Shown here in pieces: positions 63,901 through 64,000 of a DNA stretch of 64,000 nt. Each line of letters opens with the position of its first letter. Position 1 is the stretch's first letter. This stretch comes from Streptococcus mitis (GTDB taxonomy: Bacteria > Bacillota > Bacilli > Lactobacillales > Streptococcaceae), in NCBI RefSeq assembly GCF_016658865.1, contig NZ_CP067992.1:329001-393000 (forward strand). Direction: 5' to 3'. Below the pieces are notes generated by a model, which was given only the letters and a program-made list of their open reading frames with translations, had not been told where the DNA came from and did not search any database. The position numbers and the translations under genes were made by a program.

Positions 63901-64000
63901 TGATGTTCCGGCAGGCGCAACCATCACCGTTTACGACAAGGCTGATTCACAAACACCAATTGCAACCTTAAAGACTGAAACTGGTGGTGACTTGGCAACA
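60935..64000 (+). CDS. endoD: Endo-beta-N-acetylglucosaminidase, GH85 (EndoD-like), 3' truncated
   Basis: The gene runs off the right edge (1022 codons seen). YSIRK signal (YSIRKLSVGACSLMIGAVLF), a charged repeat-poor linker to about residue 170, then the GH85 domain from about 180: AYAFDYWQYLDSMVFW, PVYGTLFFNWSN, and YFINQETTG with the Asn and catalytic Glu. Later modules are carbohydrate-binding and fibronectin-like (KAPQAPTGLSVV-type region near 705). EndoD cleaves between the two core GlcNAc of N-glycans. AGGAGGAG is five bases before the ATG. The wall anchor is beyond the window. Confidence 0.93.
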   Translation, partial: MKNPFFERCCRYSIRKLSVGACSLMIGAVLFAGPALAEETAVPENSGANTELVSGESEHPTNEVDKQHEGEHARENKPEKAEGVATASETASPASNEAATTEIAEAASAAKPEEKASEVATETPSAEAKPKSDKEIESKSEATSQGDESKPAAETNKTEKEVQPDVPKNTEKTLKPKEIKFNSWEDLLKWEPGAREDDPINRSSVELAKRHRGQLVNEKASRRAKVQALANTNSKAKDHASVGGEEFKAYAFDYWQYLDSMVFWEGLVPTPDVIDAGHRNGVPVYGTLFFNWSNSIADQEKFVAALKQDEDGTFPIARKLVDLAKYYGFDGYFINQETTGDLVTPLGEKMRQFMLYTKEYAAKVNHPIKYAWYDAMTYKYGRYHEDGLGDYNYQFMQKEGDKVPADQFFANFNWNKEKNDHSVEMAKWLERSQYDVFAGLELQQGGSYKTKVKWDALLDEKGKLRLSLGLFAPDTITSLGKTGEDYHKNEDIFFTGYQGDPTAQKPADKEWYGIANLVADRTPAVGRTFTTSFNTGHGRKWFVDGKVSKDSEWNYRSVSGILPTWRWWQTSTGEKLRAEYDFTDAYNGGNSLKFSGDVAGKTDQDVRLYSTKLEVTEKTKLRVAHKGGKGSKVYMAFSTTPDYKFDDADAWKELTLSDNWTNEEFALSSLAGKTIYAVKLFFEHEGVVKDYQFNLGQLTISDNHQAPQAPTGLSVVKQSLKNAQEAEAVVQFSGNQDADFYEVYEKDGDNWRLLTGSSASTIYLPKVSRSANATGTTQELKVVAVGKNGLRSEAATTSFNWGMTVQDTTLPRPLAENIVPGATVIGSTFPNTEGGEGLEGMLNGTITSLSDKWSSGQLSGSVDIRLTQPRRVVRWVMDHAGAGGESVNDGLMNTKDFDLYYKDTDGEWKLAKEVRGNKAHVTDITLDKPITAQDWRLHVITSDNGTPWKAIRIYNWKMYEALDTESQNIPMAKVAARSLGNHQVQLGFSDVPAGATITVYDKADSQTPIATLKTETGGDLAT

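Noticed and set aside
1..64000. tRNA or rRNA genes
   Set aside because: None recognised by eye; no rRNA-like stretches and no clear cloverleaf with TTCRA arm.

Overview
The window is chromosomal DNA of a low-GC Streptococcus of the mitis group (S. mitis/oralis/pneumoniae-like). The evidence is a pneumococcal-type gene order (rsmH-ftsL-pbp2X-mraY; murI-rdgB-yfcE-CBS-xerD-like-scpA-scpB-rluB-yidD), YSIRK/LPxTG surface proteins, a RUP-like element and extended -10 promoters. Names come from recognising protein sequence; no database search was possible.

Bases 1-17.1k form a type VIIb secretion (T7SSb) effector island. It holds four near-identical LXG toxin modules (the first cut by the window edge, one split by an in-frame TGA), one intact pair of small helical partner genes (DUF5082-like and DUF5344-like), two truncated copies of the second partner, three different toxin tips (one a clear TNT/DUF4237 NADase) and about ten immunity-type genes. 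Several immunity genes are preceded by orphan toxin tails. Conserved blocks on both sides of variable tip/immunity DNA suggest cassette exchange by homologous recombination. The secretion machine itself is not in the window.

17.1-23.2k: a spacer with decayed sequence; a minus-strand trio (TIM-barrel-like protein, VanW-family protein, YqeG-type HAD phosphatase); then a UmuD/LexA-like repressor, UmuC-type polymerase, YolD-like protein and a small protein, followed by a fragment resembling an ADP-ribosylglycohydrolase.

23.2-32.3k: a giant surface protein combining a trypsin-like protease with a GH29 alpha-fucosidase; then a glutathione peroxidase, three small membrane proteins (two DUF3278-like) and an XRE regulator.

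32.3-38.9k: the rsmH-ftsL-pbp2X-mraY cell-wall/division cluster, followed by an IS1182-like element. Pbp2X carries SGMK in place of the usual STMK active-site motif.

38.9-44.0k: a second T7SS-associated cluster (DUF4176-like protein, four tandem polytopic membrane proteins, two DUF5085-like proteins).

44.2-49.5k: a second surface fucosidase (GH95). 49.8-55.9k: housekeeping operon from yneF and murI to yidD. 55.9-60.6k: RUP-like element, galE, pepA, a bacteriocin-immunity-like gene and a Na/Pi cotransporter. From 60.9k to the right edge: a partial GH85 endo-beta-N-acetylglucosaminidase (EndoD-like).

The GH29, GH95 and GH85 surface enzymes would together strip fucosylated host glycans. All three have CcpA-type cre boxes upstream, which points to shared catabolite control.
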